In this document: positions 38,201 through 48,776 of the stretch, in pieces | How the letters are laid out: each line of letters begins with the position of its first letter | Position numbering within the stretch: position 1 is the stretch's first letter | Source of the DNA: Seison nebaliae | Lineage: Eukaryota; Rotifera; Pararotatoria; Seisonacea; Seisonidae | Length of the DNA stretch: 64,000 nucleotides | Reading direction: 5' to 3' | Assembly (NCBI GenBank): GCA_023231475.1 | Contig: JALJEE010002047.1 | Coordinates: forward strand, 1 to 64,000 | The notes under the pieces: model-generated | Database searches by the model: none | The model's input: the letters and a program-made list of their open reading frames with translations, nothing else | Told to the model about the DNA's origin: nothing | Translations under genes and position numbers: made by a program

Positions 38201-41200
38201 TGTCAATTCGAAACGACCGTCAACAATAATGAAGAGAACAGGATCATCTGTCGAAATTAAGAAATATGATAAGGAGAAGATGTATAGTTCGATTGGAATT
38301 GATATTTGTGTTCTAGTTACATGTGCCATGAATTCTCAATCATTTGCCAAAGCATTATATTATCAAGAGAAGTTATATAAAGAGCAACCGGATAATCGAA
38401 AACATCGACAGAATTTGATTAGTATCAACAATTATTTAGGACAACCAGAAGCAGCTCGAGGTGTTGTAGCGAATGTGGAACGTGACGGGAATTTTGAAGG
38501 ACGACTTCTCGAGAAATTACATCAATGGGATTCAGCATTGACAGTCTATCGCAATGCATTAGAATTACAACGTAATACAAATGCGAATGATTTTCAAAAT
38601 AAATTGGATTTACAACATGGCCATATGAGATGTTTGGAAGCATTGGGTATGTGGACGATGTTGAATCGTGCATGTAAAGATCTATTTAAAACGAATGAGA
38701 AGAATGAAGATCGATTGAATACTCATCGAATGGCAGCGATTGCTAATTGGGGAATGCAGAAATGGTCAAGTATGTATGAACATACAAAAGAATTGAGATT
38801 AAGTAAAAAATATCGATATGATTTCTGTTTATTTCGAGCATCTCATTCTATCCACATCGAAGAATATGATGAAGCTCAAAACTATATAACATTAGCACGA
38901 CGATATCTTGAACCAGAATTAGCGTCGTTAGCGAATGAAAGTTATTCTAGATCATATGGTAGTATGGTACGAGCACAGGAATTAGCCGAATTGGAAGAAG
39001 TGATTCATTATAAACTCGTTCCAGAAAAACGACAAACCATCGAAGAGATGTGGCAAAAACGATTGAGAAGTTGTCAACAGGATGTGGAGACATGGAAAAG
39101 ATTATTACGAATACATTCGCTCGTCATCGAAAATAAGAAAGAAGATGCGATGTGGCTGGAATATATGGATCTCTGTCGTAAATGTGATCAATTGGAAATA
39201 GCGAAATGTGTTTTAGCTGAATTGTTAGTTTGTGGAGAGAAGGTCAATGTCTCCAAATTGGATGACGTTCATTTCCTTCACGAAGATGCTGCAACTGATA
39301 ATACTTCACAAACGGTTCGATTCGCTCATTTCTCTTACGTCTGGGATAAGAAATTTAAAGATAAACAATTTGGTGAATTGTTGACAGTTTATAAAAAGAT
39401 GAATCTTTATGCTGAATCATTCGTTCAATTATTGGGACAATATGGTGAAGATCAACAATTAACTCCAGTGAATGAATCATCTTTTCCTTCTTCCAATACC
39501 GTCGAATTAGTACGTTCGATGAGTGTGAATGATGAGACGAATATGGAAGGCAATTTGACTGAGGCGAAACATTTAACAAATCTCATTTTCGATGCCACAG
39601 CCATTTTGACAGATAGTAATAATGTGAGCACAAATGAATCATTATCATCAACAGCAATTGGAGTAACAGTTAATATTTAATCTCATATTTATATTTAATT
39701 ATCTATATAAATTTAATTATTATTTTCATTAGCATGAATTCATTCCATCAGTTTATCATCAGAATGGTGAAGGAAGAGAAACGGGTGGATCCCTCCAAAA
39801 CGGTCAATATCATCAACGAGAAATGAGTTATGATGATGCGCGTCGATTATGTGCCAAATTCCATATTCAATTAGGACAATGGTCGGAAATTCTGGTGACG
39901 GATACGAGAGAACCACCAGTAGAACGTGAAGTGATAATTGGATATTATCGAAATGCGAAAGAATTAGATCCGAATAATTACGACGCTTGGCAACAATGGG
40001 CACAAAGTAATTATTTCAAAATTGAATCGATGCAAAATGATAAGGAAAGTGACAGTGAAGAAATTGTTCAATATGCGACGAATGCGTTTGATGGATTTGC
40101 TCGAGCTATTCATCTCGGTTCACATGGCACTTTAGTGAACACACTTCGCATTCTTAAACTCATATTTGATAATAGTAAATCGGAGAAGATGATTCGATAT
40201 GCGATGGGTGAGAATGGATTACCAGCTATTAATGTTCGAATTTGGTTACAAGTTATTCCACAACTGATCGCTCGAATTGATTCGAAAGAGCCAATTGTCA
40301 TGTATCTTTTAAAGAAGATTTGTGAATCTCATTCACAAACATTAATATTTCCGTTACATGCAGCACTTCGTAGTTCACAATCAGCGAGGAAAGAAACGGC
40401 AGAAATCATCATTCGACAAATTGCGGAAAAGAACCAGAAATTGGTAGATGAAGCAACAATGATGGCAGAAGAATTAATTCGTGTGGCTGTTTTATGGCAA
40501 GAGATGTGGTTTGAACGATTGGAGGAAGCTTCACGATTATATTTCGTCGATTTACAAGTGGAAGCGATGTTGGATTTATTGGAACCATTACATATAATGA
40601 TCAATAATAATGAAGCAAATCGAACAGCGAAAGAGAATGCTTTCTATCAAGCATTTGGTGGTGAATTGAATAGTGCATGGGCATGTTGTACTGAATTCAG
40701 ATCGACGGGAAATGTCTCGAAAATCGTATTAGCTTGGAATATTTATTATCGTGTTTTCCAAAAAATTCGACGTCAAATTTATCAAATGAATCAATTAGAA
40801 TTACAATACGTTTCTCCTCGACTCCTACGTTGTCGTCGTATGCAATTATGCATTCCAGGTTCTTATGAGCCGAATGCTCCAATGATTCGAATAGAATCAG
40901 TTCATTCCGTTTTGACTATTATCTCATCGAAACAACATCCGAGAAAGATCGCTTTTCGTGGTTCGAATGGAAAAGATTTCAATTTCTTGTTGAAAGGACA
41001 TGAAGATTTGAAACAAGATGAACGAGCGATGCAATTGTTCTCGCTGGTGAATAATCTGTTGATTAACGAACCGGATATGTGTCGAAGGAATTTGACGATT
41101 CAACGATATTCAGTTATTCCATTATCGTCGACTGGTGGATTGTTGGGTTGGGTACCACATTGTGACACGTTACATTCTCTCATCAAAAGTTATCGGGAAA

Positions 41201-42483
41201 TGAAGAACATTCAATTGGATCAAGAAGTTAATGTTATGACAAATGTTTGTGCGTCTCATCAAACTTTGCCAATTACAGCGAGAGTCGAAGTTTTCCGTCA
41301 TGCTCTTCGTGAAACGACCGGTGATGATCTAGCCAATATCCAATGGCTGAAGAGTACACATTCGGAAGTTATTCATTATAATAATTATAATTTATTTTTT
41401 ATAAAAATTTTTAAATATTTTTCTTTTAGATTTGGTTCGAACGACGAACAAATTATATTCGTTCCGTCGCCGTTATGAGTATGGTAGGATATATTTTAGG
41501 ATTGGGCGATCGACATCCTTCCAATATCATGTTAGATCGAATGAGTGGTAAAATTGTTCATATCGATTTTGGCGATTGTTTCGAAGTGGCAATGAATCGA
41601 GAAAAATTCCCAGAACGTGTTCCATTCCGTTTAACTCGAATGATGATTAAAGCTATGGAAGCGACAGGAATTGAAGGAAACTTCCGTGTAACTTGTGAGA
41701 TGATGATGGATCTGATTCGAAAGAATAAAGACAGTCTAATGGTCATATTGGAAGCGTTTGTACATGATCCTTTAGTTAATTGGAAATTGACACGTGTCGA
41801 CGTTGCTAATGTGATGGCAATGCCGATTGAAAGAAGAAAACATTTCCAGTCAATTTTCCGTCGTCAATGTAATCGGATGCATAAAGAGATGGTAGAAATT
41901 CATAGGAAAATCGTTGATTATTCCATCATCACTGAAGTGGATGGAGTCATAGATTCCACTGCCAATTGTATCATTGGTTATTCCTCTTTCTTTCATTTCA
42001 AATTCTCATCTTTCACATTTTTTTTAGGAGCGAATGATGAGAAACCTGTCGATCGACCATTAGCTATTCAGAGGATATTCGACAAATTATATGGACGTGA
42101 TTGTTATCAACCAATGATCGTTGAAGCGTTTGATCGATTGAAGAAATCGAGTGAACATATCAATGCTCTGAAGAGAGAATTGGAGAAATATGAATCATGT
42201 TTATGTCGAAAAGAAAGAACAATCATTCAAGTTTAATTTATTGTCTTTGAATAATTTAATAAATATTTGATATGTAAATCAGGAAGAGATTCGTCGGGAA
42301 TATTTGAAGACAGATAAAAGAGTACCTTGGATCTACGATTTGGAAGTGAAGAAACAAGTAGCTGAACTTATCTCTTATGCAACATCGAATGAAAATTTAT
42401 GTTTATCATACATCGGATGGTTTATCATTATTTAATTTCATAAAGAATCATTTCTCTTTTTCAACAGGTGTCCTTTATGGTGA
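32271..42483 (+). CDS. MTOR: Serine/threonine kinase mTOR (target of rapamycin)
   Basis: Six exons: 32271-39662, 39733-41367, 41430-41976, 42028-42230, 42283-42419, 42468-42483 (3,309 aa; human mTOR 2,549). mTOR is the PI3K-like kinase of TORC1 and TORC2, coupling nutrients and growth factors to growth. N-terminal HEAT repeats occupy most of exon 1, interrupted by Gln/His (about residues 775-805) and Asn/Ser-rich insertions. The FAT domain starts near residue 2000. The FRB lies near 2711-2810 ([20 protein letters not shown], with the Ser of EEASRLYF and Trp of VLAWNIYY that bind FKBP-rapamycin). The kinase begins near 2840 and has the catalytic loop [10 protein letters not shown] and the DFG-equivalent HIDFGD. 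The protein ends in the FATC with YIGWCPLW. All catalytic residues I can check are present. The ATG at 32271 was preferred to 32190 because the extra 27 codons look non-coding. Confidence 0.95.
41977..42027 (+). other. 51-bp mTOR intron without stop, length divisible by three
   Basis: The intron runs from GTTATT to TTTTTTTTAG between the kinase and FATC parts of mTOR. It is 51 bp and in frame with both flanks, with no stop codon, so retention would insert 17 residues instead of truncating the protein. The insert would be rich in Phe and Ser. Splicing is inferred from the pyrimidine-rich acceptor and from flanking family similarity. Confidence 0.6.
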
Positions 42484-42871
42484 GGAATGAATGAGGAATG
42501 TCAAGTCGAACGGAGACACCACTCAAAACCAATCACTAACATCAATATTTTATGAGAACCAAAAAGAATCGAATTACAAACGAAACGACAAAACTAACAT
42601 TTTGCCGCACGAAAATCAGGATTAAATTTATTTCCAAATCTATTTTTCTAATAAAATACACAATCTATCATCGTGTGTACACAAACTAGTACAATTTTAC
42701 AATTATTGTTCATACTTGCAATTATTATCAAATATGATACACCTTATATTTTTTTCTTATTATACAAATCATTTATTCTCCAATTATATATGTCGATAAA
42801 TAATAAAATTATAAAAATTATATCTCATTTCTTCTCATTTACTGGTACGAAGTTCATGTTTGGGTAACCGA
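42484..42871. other. mTOR 3' flank
   Basis: AT-rich 3' untranslated and intergenic sequence. An AATAAA at 42650-42655 is a likely poly(A) signal for mTOR, 167 bp past the stop. The repeat island begins at 42872. Confidence 0.5.
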
Positions 42872-43078
42872 ACAGATTGTAACCCTATATAAAAATTTTG
42901 TAAAGGACAGTTCTCGGCCTATGTTTTTATTCGTTCGAACAGTTCTCAACCTTTTGAGAAAAAAAGAGCAGTTCCCAACTTCAAAACATACCGAAAGTTG
43001 AATGGGAAAAATAATAACCGTACATAAAAATCTTCCTGAGCATAGTTATTAACTCATAATTAATATAGTTCTTCACTT

Positions 43079-44896
43079 ACAAGGGAATGGTACGCGTTCG
43101 CATGCGCCGTTTGACTCCAAAAAAATCATGGAGATAGATTTTTTTATTCTGTATGTAAATGTAGGTATGTATTTTCTATATACATTCTGTATAAAAAATT
43201 ATTTAATATATATGTAACGATCCTACAAACTCTCAATGATATGGAAAGTTCTAGTTAAGTTACAGGATGTAACTTACACGATGCATGGTGAAACCTATCG
43301 ATCATCGATCGAATGACCAGCCGGTTAACGACCCTATATCGGGAACGCATGGAAACTGAGGAAGTTGGAACATCTAGGATGTAACTTACAATGATTAATG
43401 GCCCAATTGAACATTGAAGACGTCAGCCGGTTAATGACTCACTAACGTAAAGTTACACCAACTAAGAAGTTGGTGTATTCGGGAACGACTATAAAAACGA
43501 TAGCCATAATAGAAGAAAACACACTCATTCCTTTCTGGCAATTCATTTCGTAATTCATCATAGAACTAATGTATACGCATTCATAGTTTACCTCTCCTTC
43601 CGTGGATCACCGTTTACCCTCGTTCCTCGTTTCTTCTAATTTTTATTCTTTAATATAAATAAAGATCAACTTCTAAATCGCTTCATATACAAAATACAGA
43701 ATAGAAAAAGACCAAAAACCTGGTTTAATATTTCGACTAAGGATAAAAAAATTACAAATCTTTTTAACTATATTTATTCTATGATTTTTTTGGAGACAAA
43801 CAGCGCATGCGAACGCGTACCGAATCTAGGAGCGGTACTCACTTTATAGAGGAACTCATCCTCTGTTTACTTTTCGGAGCGGAAATCACTCTAATTTAAC
43901 TAACTCACTCTGTGAAAAAATGCTTAATACTGCAATTCGGAGAAGAACTCACCCACTATCAATATTTCGGAGAGGAACTCACTCACAAGGAGATGCTTCG
44001 GCTCTACCTCCACCATATAAGTCGGAAAACAGTATTGTCAGTATTATCATTTCGGAGAGGAACTCACCCATTTTTTTCAATTTCGGAGAGAAACTCACTC
44101 ATCTGGTTATATTGCGGAGAGGAACTCACTTATTTTTTTCACTGCACAGAAGATATTACCCTGTTTTACGGAGAGAAACTCATCGCGTTTGTAAAATTGG
44201 AAAAATAATAAAAAATCTCTGATGAGGTCTTCTAAAACATGTACGGTTCTTTAATTGGATAATAGGTTTATGGCGTCGAGACGCTTTGAAATAATTTGAC
44301 ATTAATAGACTCTTTTTCCAATTAATTACAATAAGAATGGCAACTCGCTATGCCAAATACACGTTGAAGTCGGCATATCATAATAGTAGTCGATCATTGG
44401 AACTAAATACAAAAAATTTTCGTTGATTGAAAAGTTTAAAAAAATATTGAAGTCATACATTTACTTCTTTAATCAATTAAAATCACACCGCTCATTTATG
44501 GCAAATGATTCCATATTAATACATCGTGTTTATCGATTAATATTATCAAAATCGCATTTTAAATTCGTCTTATTTGATTGAATTATGAATTTTCTACCTC
44601 CACCATTTGAGATTGGGAGTGAGAATGAACCATAAATTATTAGTATTCAATCATTATCAATATTTTAATTATTACTAATATTCTTAAAAATATAGGGATT
44701 TTTTTATGAGGTGAGTTCCTCTCCGGATTTTAACGAAAAGGGTGAATTTACTCAGGGTGAGTTCCTCTCCGAAATACAAAAAATAGGGTGAGTTCCGCTC
44801 CGAAATTTCAGTGAGTTCCGCTCCGAAAATAGAGAAGACGGTGAACTGAAACGAGGGTGAGTTCCGCTCCGTAACCCACGCGTACCATTCCCTTGT
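43079..44896. mobile_element. Nested fold-back element with opposed clusters of a short repeat
   Basis: The ends are a perfect 19-bp inverted repeat: ACAAGGGAATGGTACGCGT at 43079 and its complement at 44878-44896. Inside, a 40-bp arm at 43088-43129 (with GCGTTCGCATGCGC) recurs inverted at 43786-43827 with few mismatches. A motif close to CGGAGAGGAACTCAC occurs about ten times on the plus strand at 43838-44190 and about five times inverted at 44710-44875. The two clusters face each other across 500 bp of AT-rich unique sequence. There is no transposase. The overlapping short frames at 43912-44222 only translate the repeat. Confidence 0.65.
43213..43691 (+). mobile_element. LTR-like block inside the fold-back element (fossil, solo)
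   Basis: About 480 bp bounded by TGTAACG and ATACA, with a TATAAAA box at 43490-43496 and an AATAAA at 43658-43663, the order expected of a long terminal repeat on the plus strand. Its first part holds a direct duplication about 114 bp apart (GGATGTAACTTACA and CAGCCGGTTAA recur). No matching internal coding region adjoins it, so at most it is a solo LTR, family undetermined and old. Clear target-site duplications were not seen, so the call is tentative. Confidence 0.33.
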
Positions 44897-45182
44897 CGGT
44901 TTTTCAATGGTTTATTAAATTTAAGACATAATATGTCTGTCACATTATACAGTTCATATGTTTATCTGGAAAAAGATTATCCGATAGAGTGAAAAATGAG
45001 TAACTGACCAAATTAGTAGTTAATTTTGACATAAGAAATGTATCTTCTTTTTTGTCGGAATCGATAATATATTTTATGAAGGTTAGATTCCATTGAAATC
45101 TATTCTATTTGATCTCAAACCATAAATAACAATTTTAATTTTTCATTTGAACAATTTAAAATCCTAAATTTGGAAAAATCTT

Positions 45183-46150
45183 TATTATTATTATTATTAA
45201 AAATTTATTAAACTTCCCGACGAGATAAATTGGAAAATAAATTTAAAAAATTACGATCATCGCCAGCATCGATTAGGTGATGTAATACGGTAAGAGATTC
45301 CCGATCAATTGGCATGTATGAAGATGGGTCGTAGGAAAAAATAAAATGTTTGAAATCATGAAGAGGAATATCACACGGTAAATCGTAATAACGAATAGTA
45401 TGAGAGAAGATTGAGTGGTTTTGAAACAGATTGATGTTGGAAAAGTGCAAAGTGAGGAGGTTCGGACCAGAAATTTTGCCAATAAAAGAAAAAAGTCGAC
45501 GTGAAAAGAGAATTGGCAGTGGGAGAAAATCTACTGTGGCGAAGAGCAGAGAACGATTACATCTATGAAAACAACATACTAATCTCTTGATAATCCGATT
45601 ATAGGCACGGTCCAACGACAGGAAAAACCGTAGTGTGCATAGAAAGATCGTTTCCAGAGAATAAAGAGGAAGAACCAAATTTCTAAAAAGCTGCAACCGT
45701 AACTTTAAAGGAACAAACTTAGTTTTTGGAGCGAAAGAGAAAAATGATCTACAAAATTTGTTTGTTATATGATCGAGAGAGGGGGAAGAGAAACGACGGA
45801 GATCGATGGTAGAACCTAGGAAGGTGGTGGAGGTTTTTAGAGGAATGTCGGAGAAAGATCGTCTGCCGGTAGATAATAGGCAGTATTTGGAGAGATTAAT
45901 AGATACTCCTCTTTCTGAAAGAAGAAGGCAGACACGCTGATATGAGTGCTTAAGGTGGCCAAGAGAACGGTCTACGATTACAATGTCGTCGGCGTAGGCC
46001 AAAACGTGAGGAAACAAATTAATTCCAATATGGATGTCATTCGATTCATTCAAACTACGAAGAACGTCGTCGATGACTAACCCGAATAGCCAAGGACCGA
46101 GAATGGAACCTTAACGAACGCCAGAGTTGATGGGAAAGAGGTCGCTCTAT
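45183..46150 (-). mobile_element. 5'-truncated LINE fragment with reverse-transcriptase C-terminus
   Basis: Minus-strand coding sequence from about 46150 to the stop at 45208 encodes the later motifs of a non-LTR reverse transcriptase: SGVR, a stop at 46113-46111 where a Gln is expected, then GSILGPWLFGLVIDDVL, the catalytic box LAYADDIVIVD and NLSKYCLLS, followed by a thumb region. Continuous frame 46053-45208 gives 281 codons. The 3' end runs into a short AAT/TAA microsatellite tail (45183-45200), as in several LINE clades. The endonuclease and first ORF are missing, which is the usual 5' truncation. The frame is otherwise well preserved, so the insertion may be fairly young. I cannot place the clade. 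Confidence 0.8.
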
Positions 46151-46870
46151 CGAAAATTATTATTTATTCTTATTATTCCGTTATATATTCTTATAATTAA
46201 TTAATAATAATAATTCATATAATTACATAATTATGACTTAATAACTGTCCTTTTGAGAATTTTTATGCACGGTTACAATCTTTTCAGATTTTTTTGGATT
46301 CTAGACCACTATGTTTTGAGGTTGAGAACTGTCCTTTTTTTCTCAAAAGGTTAAGAACTTTCCGAAATTAGAAAAACAGGTTGAGAACTGTCCGAACGAG
46401 TAAAAAACTGGGTTGAACGTAATAACGTTGTAAATAGGAATGTCCTATTTTAGGGTTGAGAACTGTCGTCTACAAAATTTTTATAAAAGGTTACTATCTG
46501 TCCCCCAATATATGTTTCCTCTAGTTAACGATTAAAATCTAATTATAACGTCTAATTAACAATCCCAATTAAATTATCTAACTTATATTCATATGGTGTT
46601 TATGTTTACAGAAATTAATTGGTTTTAATATTATACGCAATAATAAATAAAAAGAAGCGCAATTTTATTTAAAATTTATTTATTATTGGTTAAAATATTC
46701 ATAATGAGTAATTTCATAAATAATGAAAAGAAATGAATAAAGATAGAATTAAATTATCTATGTGACTGGCGCAAAAAGTTTATTGAACACTTGAATTGAA
46801 TTGATCTGGATTGAATCGATTGGAATTGTAAACTCGCCAAGAAGTTATTGGAAAATCGTCCTAACATATA

Positions 46871-46951
46871 GTCAGGGAGAAGAAACTAGTGACAAATCCT
46901 CCTGACATAATGTCAAGGAGAAGAACCTAGTGACAAATCCTCCTGACATAC
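46871..46951. repeat. Two tandem copies of a 41-bp unit
   Basis: The unit reads GTCAGGGAGAAGAAACTAGT followed by GACAAATCCTCCTGACATA. Copy two differs at only a few positions. Each copy starts GTCA-GGAG and ends CTCCTGAC, so each could also fold on itself. Confidence 0.7.
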
Positions 46952-47119
46952 GCTCAGAAGGGTATAATTGAATTGAATTCTCCTCTAGGTAAATACCGAG
47001 GAGTAGAATTCAATCCAAGGACCCTTTCCATCAGATTGATCTGAGCCTTGTTAGAAGAAGAGAAACCCAATCCATTCTTCCCTTTTAAGGTTTAAAAAAA
47101 AACCCTTATATTTGAATGA

Positions 47120-47158
47120 TATCCTCCGCTGAATTGTTCATCATTAAAGCGGAGGATA
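47120..47158. repeat. Hairpin with 11-bp perfect stem
   Basis: TATCCTCCGCT is followed after 17 bases by AGCGGAGGATA, an exact inverted copy. It lies in the MITE-like unit and not in a gene. Confidence 0.65.
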
Positions 47159-47364
47159 ATCTTCCGATTTCCATGGCTCTGCTGTTACCTGAAGAGAGAA
47201 ATGAAAAACATTAATAATACAACAAACTGACAAAAATCCAACTATGCGATGGAAATCGGAAGCGCTAACCCTATCTATATCTATATATATCTTTTTAAAA
47301 CAAAACCTATAAAACATTTTAAAAAGTATATTATGAGAATATGGAATATTTGCGCTTCTTATAT

Positions 47365-48776
47365 TATCTATACTAATGACTACAACAGCGTGCAAACGAT
47401 CAACATGGATGACTAGAAAAAATTATGTTGAACACTATCAAATTTCTTTTAATTTTAGAGATATTAACTTATTTCAATTTAAGGCTCACAATAATTTTAT
47501 TTTTAATTATTATGTCACGAGCTTCAGCTTCATAATTGGTCTTCACTTCACATATCTGCTTCTACTTAATTATCTTCTTTGTTCTTTTCTCTTCCTTTGC
47601 ACTTATTCAAGTTTATTGAACAACCGTAACTTTTTCAACATTATCTTCACCGGTTTTTCAAACTTTTCTTTAACGATAAGGAACAAGGAAGATACGATAT
47701 AATCTTCTGTTAACGCAACAATGTGTTATCCAACTGCATCACAAGTTGCGTGTTTCTGTATGAAATTTCATAATTGTCACACTGAAATTCCAATCATCAG
47801 ACTATCGTCGACTATAAAAATGTCATTATTCTTTTTGGGGAATATTTCTCTTTTTTCTCTTTAACAATAAATATCCAAAATATCCTAACAATATATATCC
47901 AATTGACCTACAGTCCATACTATTTTTTTGAAAACTCATAACATTTTCCTATATGAAATTATTATCTTTAAAAATTAAATTAGGAAAATCATTCAAAGAA
48001 ACTAGTGGAATATGGTGAGAAGTTGAATATAATTGAAGTTAATGAAATTATAATTCCACATTATCTTCACACAAACATTATGACGATAACAAATTCCATA
48101 ATATACATCTAGAATTAGAGTGAAGTGAAGTTGTGATGAATAAGTTGAAATTGAGAAGTGTGGAGAAGGATTGTGGAAAAATGAAGAAATTAATTTTCAT
48201 TTATTTTTCTTCTAAATGGGAAGAATGTTATTAAATTAAAGAATCCACATCGTATGAACGATATTGTTGAACTAATTACGAAAGAAGTTGCATTTTGTCT
48301 TTTGAGATGAATGATCGAAATAGAAAGGAAACATGACGAACAAATAGAAAAAGAAAGTTTTTGATTTTTTCCCTTGTGTAAAATTCGAACGATTATTGAA
48401 TATTTCTGTTGTTAGATAAAAAAATCGAATTCGAAGTAAAATGAAGAAGGAAATAAATAAGAGAGGAAGAATGAATTTGCAAAATAAACGATTTGTGGGT
48501 AATAGAACGAAAGAGGAATGGAAAAATGTAATTTTAGTTCTGTGATTTGTTGTTTGTTTTTTTTTTTTTTCAGTTTTCAGAAGAGTTTCCAAATAAAAAG
48601 AATCAGTTTTGATAGAAAATCATTTAGAAAGGAGGAGGAGGAGAAGAGAAGAGAAATAAATAATGTGGTTTATGAAAGAGAAACCATTTGATATCTACAA
48701 GAAAATAATTTGTTTTGAGAAAGGAAGAGAGACCGAAAGCTAAAACGGAAAAATGAATCGACATGAATTTGACGAG
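47365..48776. other. Non-genic, 3' flank of CASC3
   Basis: About 1.4 kb of AT-rich DNA between the repeat island and the minus-strand CASC3 gene. Only chance open frames occur. The part nearest 48777 is presumably the CASC3 3' untranslated region. Confidence 0.45.

Larger units (their letters stand above)
42872..46503. mobile_element. Long terminal-inverted-repeat element hosting nested insertions
   Basis: The ends of this 3.6-kb block are inverted copies of each other over roughly 200 bp: 42872-43075 on the left and about 46200-46503 on the right. Shared pieces include the outer ACAGAT-GTAACC end, ACAAAATTTTTATA, several copies of GAGAACTGTCC, the run TTTTTTTCTCAAAAGGTT and an inner AATTATGA-TTAATAACT. 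No transposase is visible between the arms. The interior is filled by a fold-back element (43079-44896) and a LINE fragment (45183-46150). No target-site duplication could be confirmed at the outer edge. It is best described as a non-autonomous DNA transposon or fold-back element of undetermined superfamily. Confidence 0.65.
46652..47364. mobile_element. MITE-like unit with AAGAAGCGCAA ends
   Basis: AAGAAGCGCAA at 46652-46662 faces its complement within TTGCGCTTCTTATAT at 47350-47364, bounding about 710 bp. Inside are a tandem 41-bp repeat (46871-46951), a near-palindrome around an AATTC core (about 46967-47011) and an 11-bp stem hairpin (47120-47158). There is no transposase; a minus-strand frame of 83 codons at 47395-47144 has no recognisable domain. 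The 15-base right end is found exactly at 2025-2039, so the family occurs at least twice in the window. Confidence 0.45.

Noticed and set aside
43912-44222. Two overlapping 98-100 codon frames
   Set aside because: Both merely translate the repeated GGAACTCAC motif in different frames.
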